From: Aristolochia californica
Taxonomy: Eukaryota > Streptophyta > Magnoliopsida > Piperales > Aristolochiaceae
NCBI GenBank assembly: GCA_029961685.1
Contig: JARWKL010000010.1
Coordinates: 5,381,769 to 5,445,768 of the forward strand
DNA length: 64,000 nucleotides
Direction: 5' to 3'
Below the pieces are notes generated by a model. That model did no database searches. It saw only the letters and a list, made by a program, of their open reading frames with translations, and had not been told where the DNA came from. Numbering within the stretch: position 1 is the stretch's first letter; every line of letters starts with the position of its first letter. Of this stretch, positions 44,469 to 56,207 are shown piece by piece. Position numbers and translations under genes: made by a program.

Positions 44469-44639
44469 AAAATTGATTTTTAGAACCGAGTCGGCTCGGT
44501 CCTCTCTCGGGCGAGCCAGATCAGCCTGTTTGAGTTGACTCGAATCATCCGATTCGACCCTTGATATCCTAGTCACGCCAACCCGTCCGACTCATCTCAT
44601 CCCCCGGCGAATCATCCCAATCGGTTCGAGTTGACTCAG

Positions 44640-44960
44640 TCGACTCGACTCGTAATTTAAATCAAAAGTAACCTGAGTTCCAAATTTTTCTTTCTCTCTT
44701 TCTTCCCTGCGCACTAGAGGTCGTCTTCAACCTCCAACCACACGCAGAGGAGGGCTTCGGTTTTCACCGGTGGCCCTCTACCGGACATCGAGAGGAGGAG
44801 AGCAGTGATAGGGAGACCGAGAGCGAGAGCGAGAGGAAGATCGAGAGGAGGAGAGCAACGATAGGGAGACCGAGAGGGAGAAGGGAGTGCGAAGACGAAG
44901 AAGCCGAGAGGGAGAATAGATCGGGAGAGAAGAAAAAAATCGGGAGGAAGAGACGCGTCC
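44640..44960. repeat. GAGA-rich block, Harbinger-family-like
   Basis: This purine-rich sequence with CGAGAGGAGGAGAGCA and AGGGAGACCGAGAG units, duplicated in tandem (about 44790-44870), resembles the GAGA blocks of the other Harbinger-type elements. It may be the far end of element C. Confidence 0.45.
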
Positions 44961-45239
44961 CAACGGCTTCAATTGGATGACTCAGAAAATACTGTGGATT
45001 CCTGATTCCACAACGTAAGCCTTGGGCGGCTTCATCCCGATTACCTATTTTATTCACTTGAAGGTGACGCTGGTGCACGGGTTAGTAAACAATGAAGTTC
45101 ACACGCATTACATTGTTCATTTAATTAGGCCGTTACTAATAAATGAGCTCCAGTATCATGTAAAAACCACAGGTAATCTACTCAGGCTAGAATGGTGGAA
45201 TTGCGATTCAACCCAATTTTCCGAATCATTCACTTGAAG

Positions 45240-48107
45240 CCATCATTCGTGACGCGACGAATTTTTTTTTCTTGTCTCGCGCTCTCTTCTCCCTCTTAGC
45301 TTTCCTCCCCCTAATTTTTTTTCTCCCTCTCCCTTCTCCCTCTCGGCCTCCGTCACAAAGCCGCAATCGTCAAGCGTTCGTCACAGTTGCTTGCGGCCGC
45401 TTCGTCGTAGAGTGTCTCTATTGCAAGGCCTCCGATGTACTATTACCTCTGGCGTACCGTCAGAGCACCACCTCCATCGTTGTTGCCTGCTAGTCAGAGT
45501 TACAACTCCCGATTTATCTTGACCCTCAGAACCAAAAGTGATAGAGATGTAGAGATCTTGGAGAGGCCTATGCAGGGAACGCTCTAAGGAAGGGATAACG
45601 TGCAAAAATCAAGGGTTTCAGCTTTTCTTAAAGCATTAAAATTGTCTTATGTGAGGGACAACAGATTCCTTGTGTTCATCTGCTTGAATCTAGGCTTGTG
45701 TTGTCTCCCTGCCATTATCGGTGTTGTGAGGAAGACGACGCTGTGATTTAATTTTTCCTAAGTTAGGAAAAATTAAACTAGCGTTATTTATTTATTATAT
45801 TTATTTTTTAAATATTGTATTATATTTATGATTTAATAGTGGTAATTAAAATATTATTAAATCAAACATTTGATAAATTATTTTGGTTTAATTAACCTTT
45901 TTTTATTTTTGGTTTAATAAAACCTTTTTTCCAGCCATTAAAAATTTACCACTGATAATTAAAATATTGTTGAAGAAAGCATTTGATCAACTATTTTGGT
46001 TTAATTATCCCATATTTATAATTAATTAATTTAATCATTTTAAATTTTATGAAATATATTATTAATTAATACTACATGAAAAATTCATCTTCTATTATTA
46101 CTAAAATAATTTTATTTATTTATTCAGTATATTCATTTTGTAATTACAATATTAAATTAGAGATTTAATATTCGTAATTAAAATATCGTTAAAGAAAACA
46201 TTTGATCAATTATTTTGGTTTCATTATCCCATTGCTATAATTAATTAAACCAATGGTTTTAAATTTTGTGGCAATATATTATTAATTAATAATACATACA
46301 AATATATATATTGTGTTATTGATAAAAAAATATTTATTTATTTATTATATTCTCTTATGTTATTTTTTATTTTATTTTATTTTTTAATAATTTATTACAG
46401 TCACAAGTAATTATTACATTATTTTATAATAAATTGTACTCATTAATTAATATAATATAGCATTTCTTTAATTCGTATATTAATATATTTTAATAGTAGA
46501 TTAAATCACTTATTTGTGTAGTAAACATGTTTATTTTGGTTAATTATATGTTTAAGTATATGTTCTATTTAAGTATATTATAAAAAAATTACTCATTTTC
46601 TTTTTTACATCATATTTTTCATTTCCCGGCACTAACACTGGAATCTATTTTCTAGTGCACTTGAACTCGTGTACACTAAGGGGGGGTTAGTCCACAATGA
46701 ACTTGAATTGAAGTGAAGAATTGAATTGAAGTAAAATGAATTGATTCAACTTCAACTCATGTTTGGGTGTTAGCATAGACGAGTTCAAGTGGCTGGAAAA
46801 CAGATTCAAGTGTTAGTGCCCTCAAATTAAAAATATGATATAAAAAAGAGAATAAGTAACTTTTTTTAATATACTTAAATAGAACATATACCTAAACATA
46901 TAATTAACAAAAATAAACGTGGTTACTATACTTATAAGTGATTTAACGTGTAGTATTAGAATATATTAATATCCTAATTAATGAAAAACTATATTATATT
47001 ACTTAATGATTATAACTTATTATAAATTAAAACAATAATTACGTGTGACAAGAATAAATTATACAAAATTAATAAAAAAATAAAAAAATAACACAAGAGA
47101 ATATAATAAATAAACCTAATGGTTTAATTAATTATAAAAATTGGATAATTAAACCAATTAATGATTATAGTTTATTATAAATTAATATACTAATTACGTG
47201 TGACTAGAATAAATTATTTAAAATAAATAAAAAAGTTAAAAAGAACATAAGTGAATATAATAAATAAATAAATTATTCTGTAAGAACATAAGATATAGTT
47301 TAACATTAAAACTCACTATTTTAATAAAAAATAAAAAATACATAATAAGTAAATAAATATATTAATTTATAAATAACATAATATATATTTTAAATATTAT
47401 TAATTAATAATATATTAAAAAATGAAAAACTAATGGTTTAATTAATTGGATAATTAAACCAATTTTTACGATGGTTTAATTTTTCCTAACTTAGGAAAAA
47501 TTAAATATCATCTTCGTCTTCCTCTGCGGCGGGCTTGGCAACGGCGACGACAGCGGACAACGGCGATGGCGGCGGGCAATGGCCACGGAGGCGACGCTCC
47601 AACGGTACGTCGAGAGGGAGAAAATAGGGAGGCCGAGAGAGAAGAGAAGCCAGGAGGCCGTCTGGCCTCCCGTGCTCTGCGACGGAGGAAGGAAGGCCGA
47701 CGGAGGTCGAGAGAGGGAGGAAGGAAGGCCGACAGATAGGGAGGGGGGGGGGGGGGGGGGGGGGGGGGCGGAAAGAGTGGGAGGCCGAGGGGCTCTGCGA
47801 CAGATGCTCGGCCTCCCGTGCTCTGCGTGTGTCGCGTGGAAAGCTGATGATTCGCAAACTAGGTGGGAAACAGTTTTCCCCCGTTTTTGCCTGAGCGAAT
47901 GAAATGGTGTAATCTCACTTCAATTCAAGTCTTTCTACACTAACGCTATTTTTTAATGAACTAAATAATGCGGGGGGAATTCATTCCACTTCATTGTGGA
48001 CTAACCCCCCTTAACACCCAAATAAGAGTTGAAGTTGAATCAAATCATTACCTTGAATTTGAAGTCTAACTTCAACTTCAACTTCAATGTTGACTAAACC
48101 CCCCTAA
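45240..48107 (+). mobile_element. Harbinger-like element C, split by element B
   Basis: The segment shares with copy A the CT-rich block, the 31-nt palindrome (45747-45777), the AT-rich half and the tail GGCACTAACACTGGAATCT. Its tail is cut at CACTAA (46679) and resumes at TAACACCC (48012), with element B in between. It ends GTTGACTAAACCCCCC (to 48104) before TAA. Its own left terminus was not found; it may lie nearer 44990. The coding-looking frames are composition artefacts. Confidence 0.65.
46677..48014 (-). mobile_element. Harbinger-like non-autonomous transposon, copy B
   Basis: The ends are GGGGGGGTTAGTCCACAATG (46680 on) and CATTGTGGACTAACCCCCC (to 48010). It is in reverse orientation to copy A along its length (AT-rich half first, palindrome at 47475-47505, GC-rich block with a 26-G run at 47743-47768 last). 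It inserted into element C with a TAA-type duplication (46677-46679 and 48012-48014). Confidence 0.82.
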
Positions 48108-48488
48108 GCTTCTTTGAATGACATAAGTAGTCAGGATGAACTTCATCTCCTGATTCATGTTGACTAACCACCCTAAAATAGAAAACAATAATAATATGAT
48201 GGCATCAAACTTTCAATAATTTATAATAAAAATATTAAATTTTAATAAATTTATTTTATCATTTTTGAAATAGACCATTTAATTAGGCTTAAATTCAGCA
48301 CTGAGATGGGAAATTTTTTTTATTTCACTCACCTCATTCCCACCAAAATCTGGTTGGGTTTTGGCAAGTTGAATTAAGTCAAGTTCTTATTTAAGCATTC
48401 CAATGCCCACACTTATGCGGCAAAGATGTGTCTACTTTGGTCATGTATAATAACATACCAAGTGGTAGCACACATGTCTAAAACTCGG

Positions 48489-51400
48489 GATGTGGTTAGG
48501 GGTGGCATCAAACTGAGCCGATTTGTGAGCGGCTCAAGCTCGGCTCGGTTTGATTCAATTTATCTGGATCTCGACCTGAGTTCGAGATCCAGATAAGGCT
48601 CATTTAAGTTAACAAGCTAAGCTCAACCGAACCATGGTTCGGTTCGAAAGCTCATGAGTCGGCTTGTTAACATAATGGGGGTCCGGGATTCGAGGAGTCG
48701 GGAGTCAGGAGGCGGGAGCAGAAGTGGGAGGTCGACTTTTGATTTCGTCTCTTCCGTTTCGTTTTCTCAGCGGGAATCAAGGGAATAGAGAATGGCATTC
48801 GTCAGGCGGTGATTTAGATCAAATGGGGGGATTTCATCTTCTTATTCCGCATTCTCCCTCTTAGATTCCTTACTCTCAATCTTAGTCTCTGATTACTTAC
48901 TCTGGGTCTCAATCTTCGATTTTTCCTCTATGATCTTATTCCTCTTCGGTTTCCTCCTCCGAACTTCTTCCTCGCTGACGGAAGTGACGGAAAGAGGTAA
49001 GTTGTTTTATTCTTATTCTTTTGGGTTTTATTTTTCTTCGCCGAACTAACACTAATTTTTTTTCATTTTTATCTTCTGTATTCCATTATTTACCTTCGAT
49101 CGGACGAACGCCTCATGCTGATGCTGTTTTAGGAACTCATTCCTACTCATTTCTCAAAGGTAATCTCATTCTCCACTACTGTTGATTTTTATGTTTTTAG
49201 CTCTTACCGTTCTGTTGTGTTTTGAGTTTTAAGTGTTTTGTATTAATGTTTTAACTCACCACCTCTCACTCCATAGATTCGGCACTCTGCATGTTTCTTT
49301 TTCCTTTCCCCCGCAAATTAAAAGGTTCAGAGAGCTCCGTTCTCTGGAATCGTATTGTTTGAAGCGAAGATCCCATCAAGGCTTCGGTAAGAAACTCTAC
49401 CTTTTGTCCAAATTTTCCTTTTATTCCTGGTGTCAGTTTTATTCCTTACTTCACAAAAGAAACTCTCCCTTCTGTCAATTTTATTGGTAATGAGAAAAAT
49501 ATATTTTTGTTATGAAACAACCAGTCAACCTCTTCTTCCTTCTTTCGTTCCACTTTTTCCTTCTTTATTAATTTCCTACACATTCTAGATGTTGAGTCTT
49601 CTCGTGGTAAGATTAGATATATCTTTTATTTTCTGGATGTTGAGTCTTCTCATGGTAAGATTACATATATCTTTTATTTTCTTCTCATTGTTTTGTCTTC
49701 GATGTTTATATATATTTCCTCTCCACACTTTTTTGGTCTACAATTTTATAAAAGTAGCATATATTTTAGCATTGCCTAAATGGCCTACATTGTAGTATTA
49801 CCTGAGAGTGGATTATGTCTGTTGTAGGTCTATAATTTGTGAGAGATAAGATTATGGAGATAACTACCTTTGTTAATTTCCCATACATTATTCTCTCTCT
49901 TTCTCTTTCTCTCTCTCTATCATTATCTTACTTTTTTTCAGCTTTATGAAAAAACAAAGAACAAGAAACAAGATATAGAAAATCTTATGAAGAAGAGAGT
50001 TTTATTTTGTAAAAGTCTTCAATTAAGTAGTTCAGTTTTTGTAAAGTCTCTATTAGAAAGTCGAAAATCTTTTCTGTGTCACCAGTATGCTTCATGTTTA
50101 CCCCCTTATGCAGAATCCTTTTGCATCATAGAGGGACCTAAAGTTCAGAAATCAGCAAGCTCCTTATAAGTTACATATTAGCACAATATTTCTGGTAGAT
50201 ATAAGTATATGTCATATCTGTTCACCATGATAGATATTTGTCAATCAACCCTCCAATATCACACCCCAACCTCAAAACAATTGGATTCAACCTTCATCAT
50301 AAAATTTTCAATTGTTACATATTATGACCCACTTTCATCCTCTGTACCACCATCATGTTTAAAAAGGTTTTGTTGCCAATTTCTTTCTAAGAAATCTCCT
50401 CTGGTGGGACACTTCTCTGTTGCCTGTTGGTATTTTTAAGGGTTTTCTCCAGGCAGCCACAAACTTAGCAAAAGGTTTGTACATGGGTTTTCTCAAGAAT
50501 CAAGATTTAGGATAGTGTGCACTTAAGAATTTAAACAAGGAAGAATAAATAACAATTTTCAATACTGATCGGTTTTTTTGTATCTATCCAGTTCAATTGG
50601 GGCTTAAACCCAGTTTGCATGGAACTACTAATGTTGTTTGGATTGCTTTTTTTCTTTACGTTTTTAATTTGTATTTTTTTTTTGTAGAAGTAAGAATGCC
50701 AACACCTCCTCCTCAATTGACATCAATAATTAACTCTAGCTCTAGTGTGGCCATAGATAGTGACTCAACTCCGCCAGAGTCATATCCCTCCGGAACTATT
50801 AATGTAACAGAAGTGAGCCTAGATAAAGGCACCCTAAATGAGGATAAAGGTGACTCTACCCATAGTTAAAAAAGACAAAAAAGATCTCATGTGTGGTTGG
50901 AATTCAAAGATGTCTCACTTAATGGTACAAAAAAGGCTCAATGTGTTCATTGTAAAACCAATTTGAGTGTTATTAGTAGTGGAGTGACCACACATATGAG
51001 TCGACATTTGAAACATTGTCCTGGTAGAAAAGTGGCAATGAGAAAACAAAAAACCATAAACTTTCAAACAATGGGGCTTAATGGTGATCAAAGTCCATTT
51101 GGACTTCCTTTTGTGGAGTTTGGAGGCAGATATGATCAAGCTAAAATGAGAGTACTCATTGCTTATTGGATTCTTAAGCATGAGCATCCATTCATGATAG
51201 TAGAAGAGGAAGGATTTAATTTTTTAATGAAGGTGGTAAATGTGAATTATGAAAAAATATCTCGTAAGACCATTAAGAAGGAGTGTATGGAGGTGTATAA
51301 GGCAGAGAAAAAGAAATTAAAACTTTTATTAAAAGAGATTAACAAGATTAGTCTTACCACGATCTTTGGAAGTCCCAAAATCAAAAGATTGAATACATGG

Positions 51401-53511
51401 TTATTACTAGGCATTGTATTGACAGTAATTGCAAGCTACAAAAACTAGTCTTGAGTTTTGTGCATGTTCCTCCTCTTTGTCATGGTGTTGACATAGCATA
51501 TGTTATTTACAAGTGTTTGAAAGATTGGGAAATTGAAAATCAAGTATTTAGTGTCTCAGTTGATAATGCTTCAAATGATGTTTGTCTGGGAGTTTTGAAA
51601 GAAGATTTTTCAAAAAAAAAGAAATTGATTTGTGGTGGAAAGTTATTTCATGTGCGTTGTTGTACTCATATTCTGAACTTATTAGTCCATGATGATCTTA
51701 TTCAGATTAAAGATATCATTGAGAATATGCGTGAGAGTGTCAAATTCATAAATCTATCTGAGGTTAGACTTCGCACTTTTTTCTGAAATTGTACAAGAAC
51801 TAGAACTAGGTGAAAAGAGGTTGGTTATTGATTGTCCAACTCGTTGGAACTCCACTTATGACATATTGTCTTCTGCATTAAAATTCAAATATTATTTCCC
51901 TAGATTTCAAGTTAGAGAACCAATTTATGATTGTTTGCCAAGTCTTGATGAATGGAAAAAGGTTGAAATGGTGTGTGAGATTCTAGAAGTTTTCAACGTA
52001 GTTACCAATATATTTTTTGGGAGTGACTACCCTACTTCTAATTTGTAACTTAGTCAGGTATATAGGGCAAAAGAAGTTCTGAATTTTAATTCTACAAATG
52101 AAAATATTTTCATTAAGACAATGGTTAGTAGAATGAAGAAGAAATTTGAGAAGTATTGGGGTGAATGCAATTTGTTAATGGTCGTTGCTTCAGTTTGGAT
52201 CCAAGGGTCAAATTAAGGCTGATTGAAATGTGTTTTCTAGAGATATATTCTAAGGAGTAAGCTACGATGAATATAAACTTAGTTCGGCGTACCTCATATG
52301 AGATTTACAATGAATATGTATCCTTATATAATGTGGATATTAGAAATGAAGGGATTGCTTCAAGTACTAGCTCTATGGGTGTTTCCACCAGTCGTATGTC
52401 ATATTCTCCATCAAGTTCTGGTTGGTCAAAGTTAATGACTTATGTGAAACAAGTGGAAGTAGTTAATTCACCAAGGTCAGAATTGGAAAATTATCTTGAA
52501 GAAGGTGTGTATATTTGTGAGAAAACTTCACAATATGATTTTGATGTTTTAGAATGGTGGAAAGTGAATCATATAAAATTTCAGGTATTATCTAAGATGG
52601 CAATAGATATCCTTATAATTTTCATATCTACAATAGCTTCATAGTCTACCTTTAGTGTTGGTGGTAGAGTAATAGACTCATATCATTCTTCCTTGGCACC
52701 AAATACAGTTCAAGCTTTGATTTTTTATAGTAATTGGGTTCGGGCTCTTCACGGTGTCAAGAAAATTCAAAAGGTGAATTTCTTTTGAATAATTATTTAT
52801 TATGATATTTTTTAGTTGTATTTATTAAAATTTTGTTTTATGATGACAGCCTGAGAAGAAGATTGTGGAGATAAAGCTACCAGTTACATGATTTTTCATG
52901 TTTTTCTCATCATGATAATTTTAATATTTTTAACTACATTAAGTAACTAGTATTGGAAGAGTATTTTTTTATCTGACAATAATAAGTTCTATTTTTTTTG
53001 TTTTTGTCAAAGTTGAAGATTTTGCTCATGTGGGGACTTAGTTTATTGTTTTCTAGCATGAAGAGAAAGAGCTATAATTTATAAATTTGTACTGGATTTA
53101 TAGTTTTTATTTAGGTGATTGTAATTTGATATTGACATTTCTTTTAATTTTTTTGTATTTGATTATTGTGTAAGTTTTATTCATAATATTATGCTGTGTT
53201 GATGGAGTGTATAGACAATTTTATGTAGGTACCCAATTTGAAGTACAGGTCATGCCCAATTTTATGTAAAATGTATGCATAGTTTTATTTATAATTTATT
53301 TGACATGTATTTTTTGAAAAGTTTTAAATGTATGTTGGAACTCAAACTCGGCTCTAGCTCGAGCATGAACTCGGTTAAAATTATTGGGCTCAAAATCGAT
53401 AACAATTTTAGGCTCGAGGCTGGGCTCCAATTCAAAATATTTAAATCAAAGTTGGCACGAACATAGGTAAGTTCGGGCTCGACTCGGCTCGATGCCACCT
53501 CTAGATGTGGG
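48489..53511 (+). mobile_element. hAT transposon, 5007 bp with 8-bp duplication
   Basis: The inverted ends are TAGGGGTGGCATC (from 48497) and GATGCCACCTCTA (to 53503). The flanking 8-bp duplication GATGTGGT / GATGTGGG (48489-48496, 53504-53511) has one mismatch. Subterminal GGCTCGGCTCG-type repeats occur at both ends, as usual for hAT transposase binding. The transposase gene is at 50696-52790. A long 5' region (48700-50690) has CT-rich exon-like DNA without an evident second gene. Confidence 0.9.
50696..52790 (+). pseudogene. hAT transposase (RICESLEEPER-like), interrupted
   Basis: The order is: a Ser/Thr/Pro leader; a BED zinc finger (HVWLEFKDVSLNGTKKAQCV, C-x2-C then HMSRHLKHC); the RNase H-like core (FSVSVDNASNDVCLGVLKED, LFHVRCCTHILNLLVHDDLI); the conserved CPTRWNSTYDILSSALKF box; and the hAT dimerisation domain (FDVLEWWKVNHIKFQVLSKM, then STFSVGGRVIDSYHSSLAP, QALIFYSNWVR). 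Stops at 50866-50868, at 51446-51448 and near 51784, 52046 and 52642 break it, with frame changes between the pieces. The overall layout is complete, so the copy died recently or some stops fall in introns. Confidence 0.85.
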
Positions 53512-54380
53512 GAAAATGGCAAGACACCATGCAAATTGAAGGCACTAGGAGGACATGCAAGGTTAGTAAAGCACATCAAAGCCAACATCACCTATGGAAG
53601 GATACTTATCTCTATATTTTATGAAAGAACCAAACATATTATGATTTATTATCACTTCATTTATGATATTGTTTAAAATATTTATGTAAGATCAATTCTT
53701 CTTCTTCTTCTTAATATCCAAACTACTTCAAATTCATCCAATGTTAAAAACTAAGCTAAGTTCCTAATAGAAGAGGTCATAGACGAGGTGTACACTTGAA
53801 AAAAATAGAATGAAATGACTGTAACAAGTTGTGCAAAATATTAAATTACTTAAAATATACAAAAAACATTAAAAGCAATAAATACCATAGTATTGTAACC
53901 TTGCAAATTGACCCATAACTTGGCCATGTTGATTCATTTTTCAAGAGCTTGCCAAGTTCAAGGGTAAGACTTACCTTGAGATTTTGTTGTAATTTCACCT
54001 TTGATAACCCTGGATCTAGCTTTTAAGCTTAGAAGAATCCAACCCATGCAACATAACTGAATAATCAATTCCTCTTAGGTGACTTGGCAGAGATTTTATA
54101 GGTGAAGAATTAGGTTCCAATGCAATAACACAACTTTATATTGAACAAAATAGAGAAAATTTTAAGGTAATTTTATTTACAATTTCACTGCATTAACTTT
54201 ATTGGGCACAAAAAAAATTATATGATGAGAAGTTTACCAACAAGATATTGTTAACCTCAAAAATGCACTACAAATGAAATCTTTACTTTCTCTTCACTTT
54301 ATGTAAGAAAAGTTAGTATACATTCTCTATTTAACTCATCTTAATGTCATCCTTAGAAATAACTCAAACTTGAATCCGCT
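53512..54380. other. Non-coding AT-rich stretch
   Basis: No gene or element boundary was recognised. A short CTT repeat lies at about 53698-53711. Confidence 0.5.
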
Positions 54381-54750
54381 TCATGTTAGGAATTCGACGC
54401 CCTAATTCAATACTAACGAGAGCAATAATAATCGTAGAAGAAGAAATAATCAAGCACAAAAACACAAGATTCATACATGTTCCCCTAAAGGTGAGACTAC
54501 ATCTTATCTTATGTCGCTACAATAACTCACTATAATGATGAATTAGTTTATAACAGAAATAACCTTTCTCCCATGCAACATAGGATCCTCGATGATAACC
54601 CTAATAACAGTCCCCAAATATAAAGATAAAAGTAGGGCAACCACAATACAAGTGTAAAATCTCCAAACTACCCTTAATGAAACAACAATCAATATATCGT
54701 GGACTGACTCAGCGTAAGGCGTTAATTAGGCTCTACAACTTAACACTTCA
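54381..54750 (-). mobile_element. Solo LTR, 360 bp
   Basis: The LTR 54386-54745 has inverted ends TGTTAGGAATT / AACTTAACA and the perfect target duplication CTTCA (54381-54385, 54746-54750). On the minus strand it begins TGTTAAGTTGTAGAGCCTAA, matching the solo LTR at 19019. No internal sequence remains, indicating LTR-LTR recombination. Confidence 0.92.
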
Positions 54751-56207
54751 AGCAAAGGGCATACATGCTCTAAAACAATTCTAATTAGAAGAACCATGTG
54801 AAAAAACGTTCAGACAAAGCAACCATCTTCATTCAATGTCTATTATTGTATCATGGTTAGACCTTTGTTGCTTTGTAGACTAGACACTTTTTTATTTTTC
54901 CCTCATTTTCTATCCTTTTGAGCCTTTTTTTCTTTGTGGATGGAGACTCAAACTTTAGATCTCCATTTACAAAACCATTCATATCACCATTGAACTTCAA
55001 CCCAAGTCTTTGTTTATGCCCATATTAAATTACTCATTTATAGTGTATGTGCTAGAAAAAAAAATTACACAAGTAAATAACCATTTAAACTTTGATAAAT
55101 GCAAGTCATGCCCTACAAAACTAATATAAAACAATGGAATAATAGTAAAAATATATCAAATAAAAATGGACTTTTTATGATCATATTCATAAATAAATGA
55201 TTCAAACTATAGACCCATGATTAAATTTGCACCCAAACTAAAGTTTCCATACCCAACTATTTTAATATTAACTATGCAAAAAGGATCATACTTTAAAAAA
55301 GTCTAAACTCAACTTATAAAACCGTCACTGCATTGCCCCTAGCCCATTCCATCTCTAATGAGAATTATAAAATAACAATTATCTAAACATTATATAAAAT
55401 AAATAAAATAATAATTTAGTGTCATTTAATATATGTTGCTCACTCACCTCATTTGTAAATTAAGTAGGTTAATTTTATAATTTAGATATCTAACGATAAA
55501 GGCGATTTCGTGCGAATCATGCAAAATAGCTATCTCAGCCGTTCGATCTTGGTCTACAGCATGAAATGAAAACTGGTTCCCCACTCCCCATTCTTTCCCT
55601 CCCTTCTCATTTTTAGTTTATGCTAAAAATGGTACATCATTGTGTGTTTCACTCAGCTTTCAAAAAACATGCACTTGAGGGTATAGGATTTATCCCTTAT
55701 TTTTCCTTTCTTAATATATATGAGCAATGTTCTCTTTAGCTATACATTTAAGGGAAACACATTCTACAATCCCTTCCGCGTTTCTTATGGTGAATCATCT
55801 AATACCATTTTTCTTAAATAACTAGAAGAATTAATGACTGTTTAAAAGATTATTATAACCATAATTGAATAGGCCCTGTTAAGATATAATGATTGATGGA
55901 CAAATTTTCCTCTGATTTCATTAAATCTTATTCAATTTATGCGTTTACTCCTGTCTCTGCACGGTTGAACATATTTCTATACAAGAAATAACAAATAAAT
56001 CAACATGGAGACCTGTTAAACACTAGTCTCGGCACAACAATGAACCTCACTTAAAGGTACAATAAGCAGTTATCAATGGGACACACACTGAGTCAGTAAA
56101 GCCATTCCATTTTCATGAAAAAAATAGGCCAAGTTGACCTGTCTTATACACCATTTCTCAAATCAAAGAGTTCCTTACAATCTCTTTTTATCTAAAATGC
56201 TGAAACC
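54751..56207. other. Intergenic AT-rich region downstream of OXP1
   Basis: No coding or element signature is visible. The rightmost part (about 56000-56207) would include the OXP1 3' untranslated region. No polyadenylation site was assigned. Confidence 0.5.
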
